Origin: Brumimicrobium sp964585545
GTDB lineage: Bacteria > Bacteroidota > Bacteroidia > Flavobacteriales_D > Crocinitomicaceae
Direction of reading: 5' to 3'
Assembly: GCA_964585545.1 (NCBI GenBank)
Contig: CAZPDT010000001.1
Location: 62,001 to 126,000 of the forward strand
Length of the DNA stretch: 64,000 nucleotides
Shown in pieces: positions 32,931 to 42,200 of the stretch; positions within the stretch are counted from its first letter, which is position 1, and every line of letters begins with the position of its first letter. Position numbers and translations under genes: made by a program. Under the pieces are notes generated by a model. It did no database searches. It saw only the letters and a list, made by a program, of their open reading frames with translations, and was not told the DNA's origin.

Positions 32931-33238
32931 ATGAAAAGAATTATATTCAGCTCCTTAAGTTTATTGCTTGCTATAGGCTTTTGCTTACAGCTTGTGGAAA
33001 GGCAACAAAAGGAAAGGTAAGTCATGATGGAAAGTAACCGCCTACTCTATGGAAGAAAGTATGGGGTATCCTGGCTCAATGAGTTCTTCATCCGAAACAG
33101 GTGATGAGAGTTCAATGACAAGAAAGGAAGTTAGTGATAAGTATGAACGATGCTTATTCTTATTATCTTAAGGATGGATCGGGTGTGACAAATCAGACCT
33201 CAAACTCCAAAACAACAATAACCTTAGAACCACAATAA
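32931..33238 (+). pseudogene. Frameshifted remnant of a small lipoprotein gene
   Basis: The ATG frame begins like a lipoprotein (MKRIIFSSLSLLLAIG) and then loses sense. The second frame continues with LLTACGKATKGKVSHDGK, restoring a lipobox with Cys. The third supplies WKVTAYSMEESMGYPGSMSS and onward to TRKEVSDK, and another supplies MNDAYSYYLKDGSGVTNQTS to a stop after ITLEPQ. Reading through three frame changes thus rebuilds a plausible roughly 95-105-residue secreted lipoprotein, which points to a decayed gene. It lies beside a MITE-like element. Confidence 0.7.
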
Positions 33239-33254
33239 AAAAATATTATTTATT

Positions 33255-33275
33255 GTAGCTGTCTCAAAAGAGCAG
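33255..33275. repeat. Partial copy of the MITE end sequence
   Basis: A 21-bp stretch, GTAGCTGTCTCAAAAGAGCA plus G, matching 19 of 21 bases of the left end of the element at 33292-33312, in the same orientation and 37 bp before it. It looks like a truncated earlier copy or target-site rearrangement. Confidence 0.55.
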
Positions 33276-33290
33276 ACTCTGTAATAAAAT

Positions 33291-33419
33291 AGTGGCTGTC
33301 TCAAAAGTGCAGAAGCGCAAAGTGTTGAAAAATGAGAACGAAATGAGCATGCTAAAGTATGTGATTGAGTTCGAAATTTGTGAATAACGCAGCAGTTTTA
33401 CAGTTTTGAGACTTCCACT
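33291..33419. mobile_element. MITE-like foldback element of about 129 bp
   Basis: The ends are 16-bp terminal inverted repeats with 14 matches: AGTGGCTGTCTCAAAA at 33291-33306 and TTTTGAGACTTCCACT at 33404-33419. The interior also folds back on itself around the centre: GAAC..AAAT..A and CATGC on the left against GTATGTGATTGAGTTC on the right. No reading frame for a transposase is present, so movement would depend on an enzyme supplied from elsewhere. GGCTGTCTCAAAA-type ends are known from insertion sequences; the parent IS is not in this window. Confidence 0.7.
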
Positions 33420-33426
33420 TGTTCCA

Positions 33427-33459
33427 TTTTGTCATATCAAAATAGAATTTATATATTTG
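33427..33459 (+). promoter_or_regulatory. Promoter of the 33643-37879 surface operon
   Basis: TTTTG at 33427-33431, 20-bp spacer, TATATTTG at 33452-33459, a good match to the Bacteroidota consensus. The start codon is about 180 bp further on. A small hairpin CGGAT-GTTTTG-ATCCG (33462-33477) would lie at the very 5' end of the transcript. The remainder of this gap shows no gene. Confidence 0.6.
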
Positions 33460-33642
33460 AACGGATGTTTTGATCCGCATTATCTATACGTTTTTGTCTT
33501 GATAAGATAAAACTGCAATAGTTTCGTTGAAAACAAAGGGGTATAATTCGGATTAAACCTTTTTTATATATAAATAATGGAAGATTATTCTAACCTTTAG
33601 GTGTTTTTTTCGTTATTTTATACGAAGGCTTTTTAAACAAAT

Positions 33643-35214
33643 ATGAAAAAAATTATTTCTTGGTTATTTATTTGCACGCTACTTCTGTTCATAGGATGTC
33701 GAAAAGATGGGACCAGCTGGAACAGCGATTGGGTAGTACCCTTGGTAAATGATTCTTTAATGATCAAGAATTATGTTAATGATTCGACGTTAGGTATAAA
33801 TGCAGATCAATCTATTCAGGTTATTGCACAACGCAATCTTTTTAATTTGAATTTAGACACTATTATTCAAATCCCTGATACATCAATTCAACAATCTTTA
33901 TCCATTGCAGTTCCATCTATAAATGTAACAGCTGGGAGTTCATTTATTGATGATGTTAAAGAGCATAAATTTTCATTTGATCAGGTTACTCTATTAAAAG
34001 TTAGAATTAAATCTGGAAAGGCAAAGGTGAGAATAGAAAATCCTATTTCAACCAAGGGGGTATTTACGATTTCTTTGCCTGGAGTTACAAAAAATGGTAC
34101 TGTCCTTTCCAGAACAAAAACAGTATCAGGAGGAACAATCTCTAATCCTGGAGTAGGAGAGGTTACCATAGATTTTTCTGGATATACAATTGATTTGACA
34201 GGAGAAAATGGTGTTTCATATAATACCATTCAATCTAAAGTACATGTTAAAACAGATCCTAATGGGCCGGATGTTACGATTACCAATCAGGACAAATTTA
34301 ACACTTCGGTATCTTTCGAAAGCTTGATTGCAGATTATGGTGAAGGTTATTTTGGTACGCAAGTTTTTTCAGACACCACAGAAGTCAATGTGACTCAACT
34401 GAATAATATTGTTGGAGGTCAAATCAATATCGAAGACTTAAATTTAAATCTGGTCATTAAAAATGGAATTAAAGTAAGAGGACAAGGCAGAATAACTTTA
34501 TTTGAAAGCACCAATAATAACAATAATACCGTAGCATTACATCACCCTTACTTTGACCAAGCGCTCAATATCAATCCCGCTCAAGGTGCTTGGCAATCGC
34601 TGTCGCCATCAGAATTGGTATTTTCCTTTAACAATACCACGGGGAACATGAAGAATTTTATCGAAAACCTTGGGAATAAATATAGGGTAGGCTATTCGAT
34701 TGTGCTTAATCCCAATGGAAGCGCTTCGGGAGGGCACGATATTTTATATCCTCAAAGTGAATTGGGGATTGATTTAAATGCTGATTTCCCACTAAAGATT
34801 GGTGCAGACGATTTGATATTGCAAGACACTTTCGCTATTGATTTTAAAAATGAAGAAAAGCTTTTAACTGTTCAATCAGGAAAATTAATTTTAAAAAGTA
34901 CCAATACCTTCCCTTACGGTGTATCTGTTCATTTGGAACTTTTAGATGCGGATAAAAATAAGCTAAAGGAATTACAGACGACTGGAAAAATTTCACCAGC
35001 AACGACCAATACAAGTAATAATGGACATGTGCCAATAGAGGAGAAAACGGTATTCACAGTAGATGAAGATGCTGCTCAATTGCTAACAGATACCAAATAC
35101 ATTCTCGTTAGAGCGAAATTAAACAGCTCCTATTGGAACAATAATGTTGTATATGCTAATGCAGCATTGAAGTTCGTACTCTTGAGTCAATTAAAATTAA
35201 AAGCCAATTTATGA
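33643..35214 (+). CDS. Surface or outer-membrane lipoprotein of unknown family
   Basis: A 523-residue predicted lipoprotein (lipobox LFIGC, Cys19). No catalytic domain is recognisable. It is beta-rich throughout, with many Asn/Thr/Ser and repeated strand patterns (for example VRIKSGKAKVRIENPISTKG and LNLVIKNGIKVRGQGRITLFES), typical of exported immunoglobulin-like or lipid-binding assemblies. Its TGA stop overlaps the first ATG of the next gene by 4 bases. It heads a three-gene unit with a barrel protein and a T9SS cargo, suggesting all three act at the cell surface. Confidence 0.78.
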   Translation: MKKIISWLFICTLLLFIGCRKDGTSWNSDWVVPLVNDSLMIKNYVNDSTLGINADQSIQVIAQRNLFNLNLDTIIQIPDTSIQQSLSIAVPSINVTAGSSFIDDVKEHKFSFDQVTLLKVRIKSGKAKVRIENPISTKGVFTISLPGVTKNGTVLSRTKTVSGGTISNPGVGEVTIDFSGYTIDLTGENGVSYNTIQSKVHVKTDPNGPDVTITNQDKFNTSVSFESLIADYGEGYFGTQVFSDTTEVNVTQLNNIVGGQINIEDLNLNLVIKNGIKVRGQGRITLFESTNNNNNTVALHHPYFDQALNINPAQGAWQSLSPSELVFSFNNTTGNMKNFIENLGNKYRVGYSIVLNPNGSASGGHDILYPQSELGIDLNADFPLKIGADDLILQDTFAIDFKNEEKLLTVQSGKLILKSTNTFPYGVSVHLELLDADKNKLKELQTTGKISPATTNTSNNGHVPIEEKTVFTVDEDAAQLLTDTKYILVRAKLNSSYWNNNVVYANAALKFVLLSQLKLKANL

Positions 35215-36437
35215 TTTTTAAAACAATGAAAAATATAGCTTTTAGTTTAGGTATCTTGTTCAGTGGATTAACTTACGGACAAGAATTACTTCCTTCAATG
35301 TATGATTCGACTCTTTTTGATAACCAAATCAATGTGGAAGGAAATGCCTTTGAATTGAGCACTTCTATTTATAATGATTTTGCTAGAAAATTTATTTTTG
35401 GTGGAGAAATCAATAGAGAGCTCAGCGAGGAAACACACAACAAACAAAAGGAATTCAACCGAGTTGGGGGAGGTGTTCGTCTTGCTATTGAATATCGCGC
35501 ATCCCATACCATTTTTGCATCAAAACCCAATTGGAGTTGGATGGTGAATTTATCTGAAGAAGCTCATTTTAATGGAGAATATACAGATGATTTCTTCGGT
35601 TTGGTTTTTATCGGAAATGAAAACTATCTGGGCGAAAATGCAAATTTCTCAAAATCTTTCGGACGATTTGATCAATTTTTAAGTGTAGGAGGTGGAATTC
35701 ATGACAGAAAATCAAAGTCCTTTGTGACAATTAACGCAATTTTCCCACAGAATTTTTTTGAAGCAGATATTGATAAAGGGAATCTTTCTTTTAACGAAGG
35801 AGGAGATCAGGTTGGGTTAAATGTTCAGGGAGATATTATGATGGCAAATTCTTATACCTACTTCAAAGGATTGGGAGCTGCTTTTAATTTTGAGTTTAAT
35901 TTTCCTTTTGGTAATGTCAATACTTTTAATGGTGTTATTCGCTTGTCGGGAAGAAATATTGGTGCCTACCAAATCTACAATAGCCGTCAGATGAAAATAG
36001 ATGTAGATGAAGATTATTCAGGTTTTGCATTGAATGATTTGATGGGCGATAAAAAACTTCCTTCACTTATGGATACATTGGGAATTGAAGAAACAACCGA
36101 CTCTAAGTTTAAATTATTACCAGGCTTTCTTCAAATAGGCAAAGCAGTATCAAAAGAACCAAACACGATGATACAATCTTTTTTTGGAGCCAGAATGTAT
36201 ATGAATCAGATATACAGGCCAATGGTTTATGCTGGGATTCACTATCAACCAATACCTGTCTTTTCAATTGGAGCGCAAGTTTCTTATGGAGGGTACGGCA
36301 ATTTTAGATTGGGTTTTTATGCTAACTATAGCAGTGAAAAACTTGTAATTGGCTTAGGAACAGAAGATTTGCTAGGAGCAATTTTGAAAAAACAATTTGG
36401 ACACTCTGGTTTAATACGTATATCATGGAACATTTAA
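35211..36437 (+). CDS. DUF5723-like outer-membrane beta-barrel protein
   Basis: A 408-residue protein with a signal peptide (MKNIAFSLGILFSGLTYG-Q). It consists of alternating strands with aromatic girdles and ends in an aromatic strand (SGLIRISWNI), as in outer-membrane barrels. The pattern LLPSMYDSTLFDNQINVEGNAF with a later long central loop fits the DUF5723 group seen only in Bacteroidota. Two starts are possible: ATG 35211, overlapping the upstream stop, or ATG 35226, which gives a cleaner signal peptide. It overlaps the next gene by 13 bp. Confidence 0.82.
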   Translation: MIFKTMKNIAFSLGILFSGLTYGQELLPSMYDSTLFDNQINVEGNAFELSTSIYNDFARKFIFGGEINRELSEETHNKQKEFNRVGGGVRLAIEYRASHTIFASKPNWSWMVNLSEEAHFNGEYTDDFFGLVFIGNENYLGENANFSKSFGRFDQFLSVGGGIHDRKSKSFVTINAIFPQNFFEADIDKGNLSFNEGGDQVGLNVQGDIMMANSYTYFKGLGAAFNFEFNFPFGNVNTFNGVIRLSGRNIGAYQIYNSRQMKIDVDEDYSGFALNDLMGDKKLPSLMDTLGIEETTDSKFKLLPGFLQIGKAVSKEPNTMIQSFFGARMYMNQIYRPMVYAGIHYQPIPVFSIGAQVSYGGYGNFRLGFYANYSSEKLVIGLGTEDLLGAILKKQFGHSGLIRISWNI

Positions 36438-37879
36438 AGAAAATTATTTTTATTGGATGGCTTGTGTTCCCTTTTCTTGGGAGTACACAAATCTATTTTT
36501 ACAATAAATATACAAGCAATAACCCTTTTGATAAAGGAAACGGTATAACGCAACTTCCCGATTCTAGTTATGCGGTAACAGGAAGCTCTGGAGGATTTAA
36601 TTCCAGCTCTAGTCAGGCTTACTTAATGTTGTTAGATAGTTTGGGAAATCGTTTATGGACCAAAGATTATGGAGGATGGAACGATGATATTGGAGTACGG
36701 GTAATTCACCTCCCTGGAGAAGGGTTTTTTATTGCTGGATATACAGGGTCAACAAATGAAGGAGACTATGACTTTGTTGTTTATAAGACCGATGAACAAG
36801 GAGAACTACTGTGGCAAAAAAAGTATGGAGGCACCAATTGGGAAATATTACACGATGCAAAGTTATTATCAGATGGAGGATTAATACTTGTTGGTGAATC
36901 TGAAGGGCCAACAACTGACGGGAAGGATATTTTTCTTGTTAGAACTGATGCTTTAGGTGATACAATATGGACCAAGACGCTTTCAACACCAGAAAATGAT
37001 GTTGTCTATGCAGTTGATACTGTAGGAACACAAAGATTTTTAGTTGGTGGAGATATGGGAAATGTGAACGATGTTACAGGAACACTGATTTCTTTCCAAT
37101 ATGATGGCACTCATGAATGGCAACAGTTTTATGATCAAGATGGGCGGACTACGGTTAGGGACATCATGGTTTTTAATAATAAAATATATATAGCTGGAGG
37201 CTTATACAGTAGTCCACAACAGTATGATAGATGGATTGCAAGAATGGATTCAGATGGAAATCAAGAAGATTATTTAACAAATACTTATCAATCATCGTCT
37301 TTAGTATCCACTTTTACAATTCGGAATTGGTACAGTTTGTATTTTGGTTTTTATTCAGACGCTCCGGATTTAAACACTTATCAAGGAAGTATTGATGCTT
37401 TTGTTTTGAAATTTGGAACAGGGTTTTACTATAAAAACTTTTCTGCAAGTTTTTCCTATATAGGAAAAGACATTCTTAATCAAATGATTGTCACCAATGA
37501 CGGAGGAATTGCAATTGTGGGTACTTCAAGTGATGGAGAAGATGGAGAAGCGAATCCCCTTGGAACAAATGTAATGGTTATTAAGCTAGGACCTGCTGAT
37601 GAATATACCTACATAGCAAATGTTGGAAATGACTTGGTGGCAACAGAAATGGAGCAGATTGCTGAGTTGCCCATTTATCCTAATCCAACACATGGCAGCA
37701 TTCATATTCCAGAAAAAGTAAGGGGGTTGTCTTATCAGTTGATCGATTTCCAAGGGAAAAGCATGAAAGAGGGAAAGCTACAATCGACACTTTCGCTTGA
37801 AGATTTGGATGTTGGATTATATTTCTTAAAGGTGAGGGATGAACAACAAAGTTGGAATGCAAAGGTAATCAAGAAATAA
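36425..37879 (+). CDS. Secreted beta-propeller-like protein with T9SS sorting domain
   Basis: A 484-residue protein with a signal peptide (to about residue 22). Residues 30-400 contain about six repeats of the form LDSLGNRLWTKDYGG..D, DGGxIxxG, followed by KTD or RTD, a repeat class common in exported Bacteroidota proteins and expected to form a propeller. The last 70 residues (LPIYPNPTHGSIHI, YQLIDFQGKSMKEGKL, LDVGLYFLKV) are a textbook type A T9SS sorting domain. Last gene of the operon; its end is 2 bp from the convergent kdsC-like gene. Confidence 0.88.
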   Translation: MEHLKKIIFIGWLVFPFLGSTQIYFYNKYTSNNPFDKGNGITQLPDSSYAVTGSSGGFNSSSSQAYLMLLDSLGNRLWTKDYGGWNDDIGVRVIHLPGEGFFIAGYTGSTNEGDYDFVVYKTDEQGELLWQKKYGGTNWEILHDAKLLSDGGLILVGESEGPTTDGKDIFLVRTDALGDTIWTKTLSTPENDVVYAVDTVGTQRFLVGGDMGNVNDVTGTLISFQYDGTHEWQQFYDQDGRTTVRDIMVFNNKIYIAGGLYSSPQQYDRWIARMDSDGNQEDYLTNTYQSSSLVSTFTIRNWYSLYFGFYSDAPDLNTYQGSIDAFVLKFGTGFYYKNFSASFSYIGKDILNQMIVTNDGGIAIVGTSSDGEDGEANPLGTNVMVIKLGPADEYTYIANVGNDLVATEMEQIAELPIYPNPTHGSIHIPEKVRGLSYQLIDFQGKSMKEGKLQSTLSLEDLDVGLYFLKVRDEQQSWNAKVIKK

Positions 37880-37881
37880 AA

Positions 37882-38397
37882 TTACCATTCATGCGCATCT
37901 TCATGAAACCATTTTCCCTGTACCCTTAAGGTTTGTTCAATTACGTCTCTAACACAATGTCTTCCGCCATTATATGGAGAATGATAAGCGGATATTTCTT
38001 TTATTTCAACAGCAGCATCTTGTGGACAAGTGGCAATACCGACCTTTTCCATTACAAAGTAATCTGGAATGTCATCACCCATATAAAGCACTTCTTCATC
38101 TTTAAAATGATACTGTTTTTTTAATGCTTCATAAACAGATAGTTTATTGGATGATTGGAGGACCACTTCTGTTGCCCCTGACTGAAGAAGTCGTGCCTTA
38201 ACACTCGTGCTGTTGCCTCCTGTAATTACAAAAATTTTGTATCCTTTTTTTGCAGCATATTGTAAGGCATATCCATCTCTTGAATTGAGCACGCGCATCG
38301 CTTCATTGTTGAATAAATACACTGACCCATCTGTGAGTACACCGTCTATATCAAAAATAAAAGTGGTGATACTGTCCAAGTTTTCTTTATAACTCAT
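37882..38397 (-). CDS. KdsC-like HAD phosphatase
   Basis: A 171-residue C0-type HAD phosphatase. Motif I is FDIDGVLTDGS (nucleophile Asp and acid Asp), motif II ITGGNSTSV, motif III the Lys in SSNKLSVYEAL, and motif IV YMGDDIPDYFVM. This is the pattern of 3-deoxy-D-manno-octulosonate 8-phosphate phosphatase, which makes Kdo for LPS. The pairing with a DUF2520 gene, overlapping by 4 bp, is common in Flavobacteriales. Substrate assignment is by family. Confidence 0.88.
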   Translation of the reverse strand: MSYKENLDSITTFIFDIDGVLTDGSVYLFNNEAMRVLNSRDGYALQYAAKKGYKIFVITGGNSTSVKARLLQSGATEVVLQSSNKLSVYEALKKQYHFKDEEVLYMGDDIPDYFVMEKVGIATCPQDAAVEIKEISAYHSPYNGGRHCVRDVIEQTLRVQGKWFHEDAHEW

Positions 38398-39167
38398 TCT
38401 TTTCTAAATTTTTTTTCTATTTGTGCACTTAGCAGTTCGTAAATCCTTCGTGTGTCTATATTGGAAATTGAATGGATATGTTTTTCAACAATGTGCTTAT
38501 CTCCACGAACGGCTGGACCCGTTTGCGCATTGATGGGATCTAAAACATCTAATTTATTAATGGTTTCCTTAATGAGTGGCTTCAATAAGTCAAAATCCAG
38601 ATAGTGTTTCGCCAGATGATCTTTAGCCAATAGGAAAAGATAATTTGTAAAATTGTTCACCATTACAGCGGCAATATGTATATGGTATCGATCTTCAGAG
38701 TTAGTAAGCAAAACAGTTGAGCTTAATTCTTGCGCCAATTGTTTTAATTCTAGTGCGAAACTTTCAGACGTTGCTTCAATTAAAAAAGGCACTTCTGACA
38801 AATCAATAGATCTATTGTCACTAAAAGTTTGTAATGGATAAAATACACCAAGGTGTTTTCTAAAAGGCAAATCTTTGATGCGTACACTACCAGAAGTGTA
38901 AGCCATCTTAATGCCTTTGGGAAGTTGATCGATGATTTCAGCAATTGCATCATCTGAAACACAAATCATTACAAGAGCGTCTAAAGTGATTCTGTGAAGG
39001 TCAGAAATGGGTTGCGTCTCCAATTCATTAGAAAGGGTCAATACAGCATCTTTATCTCGTCCCCAAACACCTGAAATTGGAAAACCCACTCTCTTGAATT
39101 TAGAACCCAAACTTCGGGCAACTCTACCCGTTCCTATAATATGTATTTTTGGTCTCTGTTCTCCCAT
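38394..39167 (-). CDS. Rossmann-fold DUF2520 protein
   Basis: A 257-residue protein. The N-terminal Rossmann nucleotide site is IHIIGTGRVARSLG (8-21), and VMICVSDDAIAEII follows. The C-terminal helical half (NSEDRYHIHIAAVMVNNFTNYLFLLA, TGPAVRGDKHIVEKH) is the DUF2520 part. The fold resembles F420/NADP oxidoreductases and ProC-like enzymes; the substrate is unknown. It starts the minus-strand unit with the KdsC-like gene; a -7 match lies upstream at 39200-39207. Confidence 0.85.
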   Translation of the reverse strand: MGEQRPKIHIIGTGRVARSLGSKFKRVGFPISGVWGRDKDAVLTLSNELETQPISDLHRITLDALVMICVSDDAIAEIIDQLPKGIKMAYTSGSVRIKDLPFRKHLGVFYPLQTFSDNRSIDLSEVPFLIEATSESFALELKQLAQELSSTVLLTNSEDRYHIHIAAVMVNNFTNYLFLLAKDHLAKHYLDFDLLKPLIKETINKLDVLDPINAQTGPAVRGDKHIVEKHIHSISNIDTRRIYELLSAQIEKKFRKE

Positions 39168-39199
39168 TTTATTTTAAGATAAAAAAATCTTTATATTTC

Positions 39200-39207
39200 C
39201 AAAATTA
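39200..39207 (-). promoter_or_regulatory. Candidate -7 element (TAATTTTG) for the DUF2520-kdsC unit
   Basis: An exact TAnnTTTG match on the minus strand, 33 bp before the start codon and divergent from the ccsBA element. Confidence 0.4.
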
Positions 39208-39241
39208 ACATTAAAACCATTCTAAATAAGCATTTCTTTTG

Positions 39242-39249
39242 TAGATTTG
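39242..39249 (+). promoter_or_regulatory. Candidate -7 element (TAGATTTG) for ccsBA
   Basis: An exact TAnnTTTG match, 19 bp before the ATG; no TTG at the usual -33 distance. Confidence 0.4.
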
Positions 39250-39268
39250 CCTAGAAAAATAGAATACA

Positions 39269-42200
39269 ATGATAAATAAAATAATAAAGTTTCTCTTTTC
39301 GATGAAAATGATGGCCATCGAGATGACAATTTTTGCTGTTGCTATTGGTTGGGCAACCTTTGTTGAGTCTGATTATGGAACACCAGCTTCTAAAATTGCC
39401 GTTTATAACTCTACTTGGTTTGCCATTCTTTTATTTCACCTTTTCATTATTTTAATTGTTAATATCATCAATTATAAAATGTACCGAAAGGAAAAATGGC
39501 CGACTTTTCTCTTTCATATTGCGTTTTTAATCATAATTATTGGAGCAGGTATTACCCGATATATAGGATTTGAAGGACAGATAAGAATAGGTGTTGGTGA
39601 AACATCCGATGTTATGTATACAACGACTCCCTATCTTATAATTAAAGCAAATGATCAAGTTAATCAATTTACTTACGATGAAAAAGAATGGCAGTCTGAA
39701 GGTGTTGAAAATCCCTTTTCTTTTAGTTTTCAATTGCCCAATCAGAAGAAAATTAATGTAGATTATGTTTCCTATAAAGAAGATTTGGTCGATTCGTTAG
39801 TAGAAAGTGACAATGGTCGGAATGCCTTAAATCTCGTTATTCAAGGTCAAGATAAATTCGTTTTTCAAGGACAACAAGGAATGTTAGGAGGTGTTAATTT
39901 TTCGTTTGATAGTAAAAAAGAAACCCGACCTGGAATCCGTGTTACCGATAAAAATGGAAAACTCTATATTCGTTCAGCAGCACCATTTGAAATTGTAGAT
40001 ATGACTTCTTTATCTAAGGAAGATAGGATGTCAGGAGATATTGATTCGAGTGCAATATCTTTAATCCCTGCCGATACTTTGGTTCCTTTCCAAACATTTA
40101 AGCTTTACAAGATAGGGAAAGAAAGCGTTATGTTCAAAGCGTACAGAAAGAATGTAGAAAAGAAAAAGGTAAAAGCATCCACGAAAGGAGAAGGAGAAAA
40201 CTATTTAACAATCCAAATTTCTACAGATTCGGAGAAGAAAATTGTTTCAATGGCTGGTGGCGCTAGTCATATTATGGATAAACAATACTTCCAATTTGGA
40301 GGACTTAACTTTGAAGTAGGGTATGGTGCAAAACCTAAAAAAATACCTTTTGCTCTAAGGTGTAACGACTTTCAATTGGACAAATACCCTGGTTCGTCTA
40401 TGCCGAGTTCATACGCATCCGAAGTAACGGTTATTGATACCGTAAATGGAGTTGAGCACGATCAACGCATCTTTATGAATCACTTTATGGATTATGGAGG
40501 ATATAGATTTTTTCAATCTAGCTATTTCCCTGATGAATCTGGAACCATTTTAAGCGTTAATTATGATTATTGGGGTTCATTGATTACATACATCGGTTAT
40601 TTCCTAATGGGACTCGGTATGTTTATTTCTATATTTAACCCAAAAGGCAGAATAGCAGAACTCAACAATTTAATTAAGAAATCAAGAACGAACCGTAGAA
40701 AAATGTTAAAAACAATAGTTTTATTAGTCGGACTAGGGATATCGGGATGGTCTTATGGTCAAGTTTATTCAACATATTCCTCTCAGAAAGAACAAAAAGA
40801 AGCAGCCATTGATAGAGCTACTGCTCTGGATGCTCATTCGCACGATCATAATCATGCACAGGGTGCAAAAAATCATGTGCCCCCTAAAATTGTTAAACGT
40901 GAAGTAAAATACCTTACTGTTGATCAGGCAGATGAACTTAATGATTTGTTGGTTCAAGATTATGATGGGCGAATTATTCCATTCAATACATTGGCTGACA
41001 AGTTGTTGAGGAAAATTTATCGTGATGATCATTTTCAAGGCAAGAATGCAGTTCAAACAATAGTAGCTATGCATTTGTATGGATCAGGTGGATGGAATGA
41101 TGTTAAAATCATTAGTGTATCTCATAAAATTAGAGATGAACTAGGTACGGGAAAATACGCTTCAATTGATGACTTGGAAGATGAGACCCGTAACTTTAAA
41201 TGGCTAAAAGAATACCAAGAAGCTTATGAAAAGTCAGATGCTCATAAAAACGAATTTGATAAACAACTCATTAAGTTGGGTGAACGCTATCGGGTTGTGA
41301 AGGAAATTTTCAAATTTCGTTACTTTAGAGTAATTCCTATTCCCGATGATGATAATGCAAAATGGGTATGGCCTTTTTCTAAAGAACTACTTGATCAAGA
41401 TCAAAAGGTCAATGCACTTACACTTAATTTATTAAGATCATTGTTCTTAGTTTCCCAAGATTCAATTCAATTTAGTGATGCTGAACAATACCTCAAGCCT
41501 CTAAAGGAATACCAATGGAAAGAATTAAGGGCTTATGAAGCTGCTCACCCAGAGGTTCGACCATTAACACATAATCATGTTAATATTGAAATTATGTATA
41601 ATAAACTCAAGATATTTGATAAAATACAATCGTTGTATTTCTTGTTCGGCTTTGTGTTATTGATACTTTTCTTTATTCGAACTTTGGTTCGTCCTACCAT
41701 TCGGAGTGAATCCATTATCAAAAAAATATCCTATCCATTTATTGGTGCTGCTATTCTTGTATTTGTTGTACATGGAATAGGGCTAGGGATGCGATGGTAC
41801 ATCACAGGCCACGCTCCATGGAGTGATGGCTATGAGGCAGTTGTATTTATTTCTTGGGCGACGATCTTGGCAGGCTTGTTCTTTGTAAGAAAGAATCCAG
41901 CGGTTATAGCTGTGACGATTCTTTTGGCTGGACTTATGCTTTTTGTTACCCAACTGAATATGTTGGATCCGGAGATTACGCCCCTTGAACCTGTACTCAA
42001 ATCATATTGGTTGATGATTCACGTAGCAGTGATTACATCTTCCTATGGATTCTTGGGGGTTTCAGCCGTTCTTGGACTTTTAAATATGTTTCTTTACCTA
42101 TTTAAAACTGAAAACAATAAGAAACGCTTACAAATGAATATTGTGGAGTTAACATCAATCTCTGAAATGGTAATGATTATTGGTTTATTCATGCTTTCTT

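Noticed and set aside
40769..41074. Antisense Cys/Ile-rich frame within ccsBA
   Set aside because: A shadow of the coding strand; composition is typical of reverse frames of AT-rich coding DNA.
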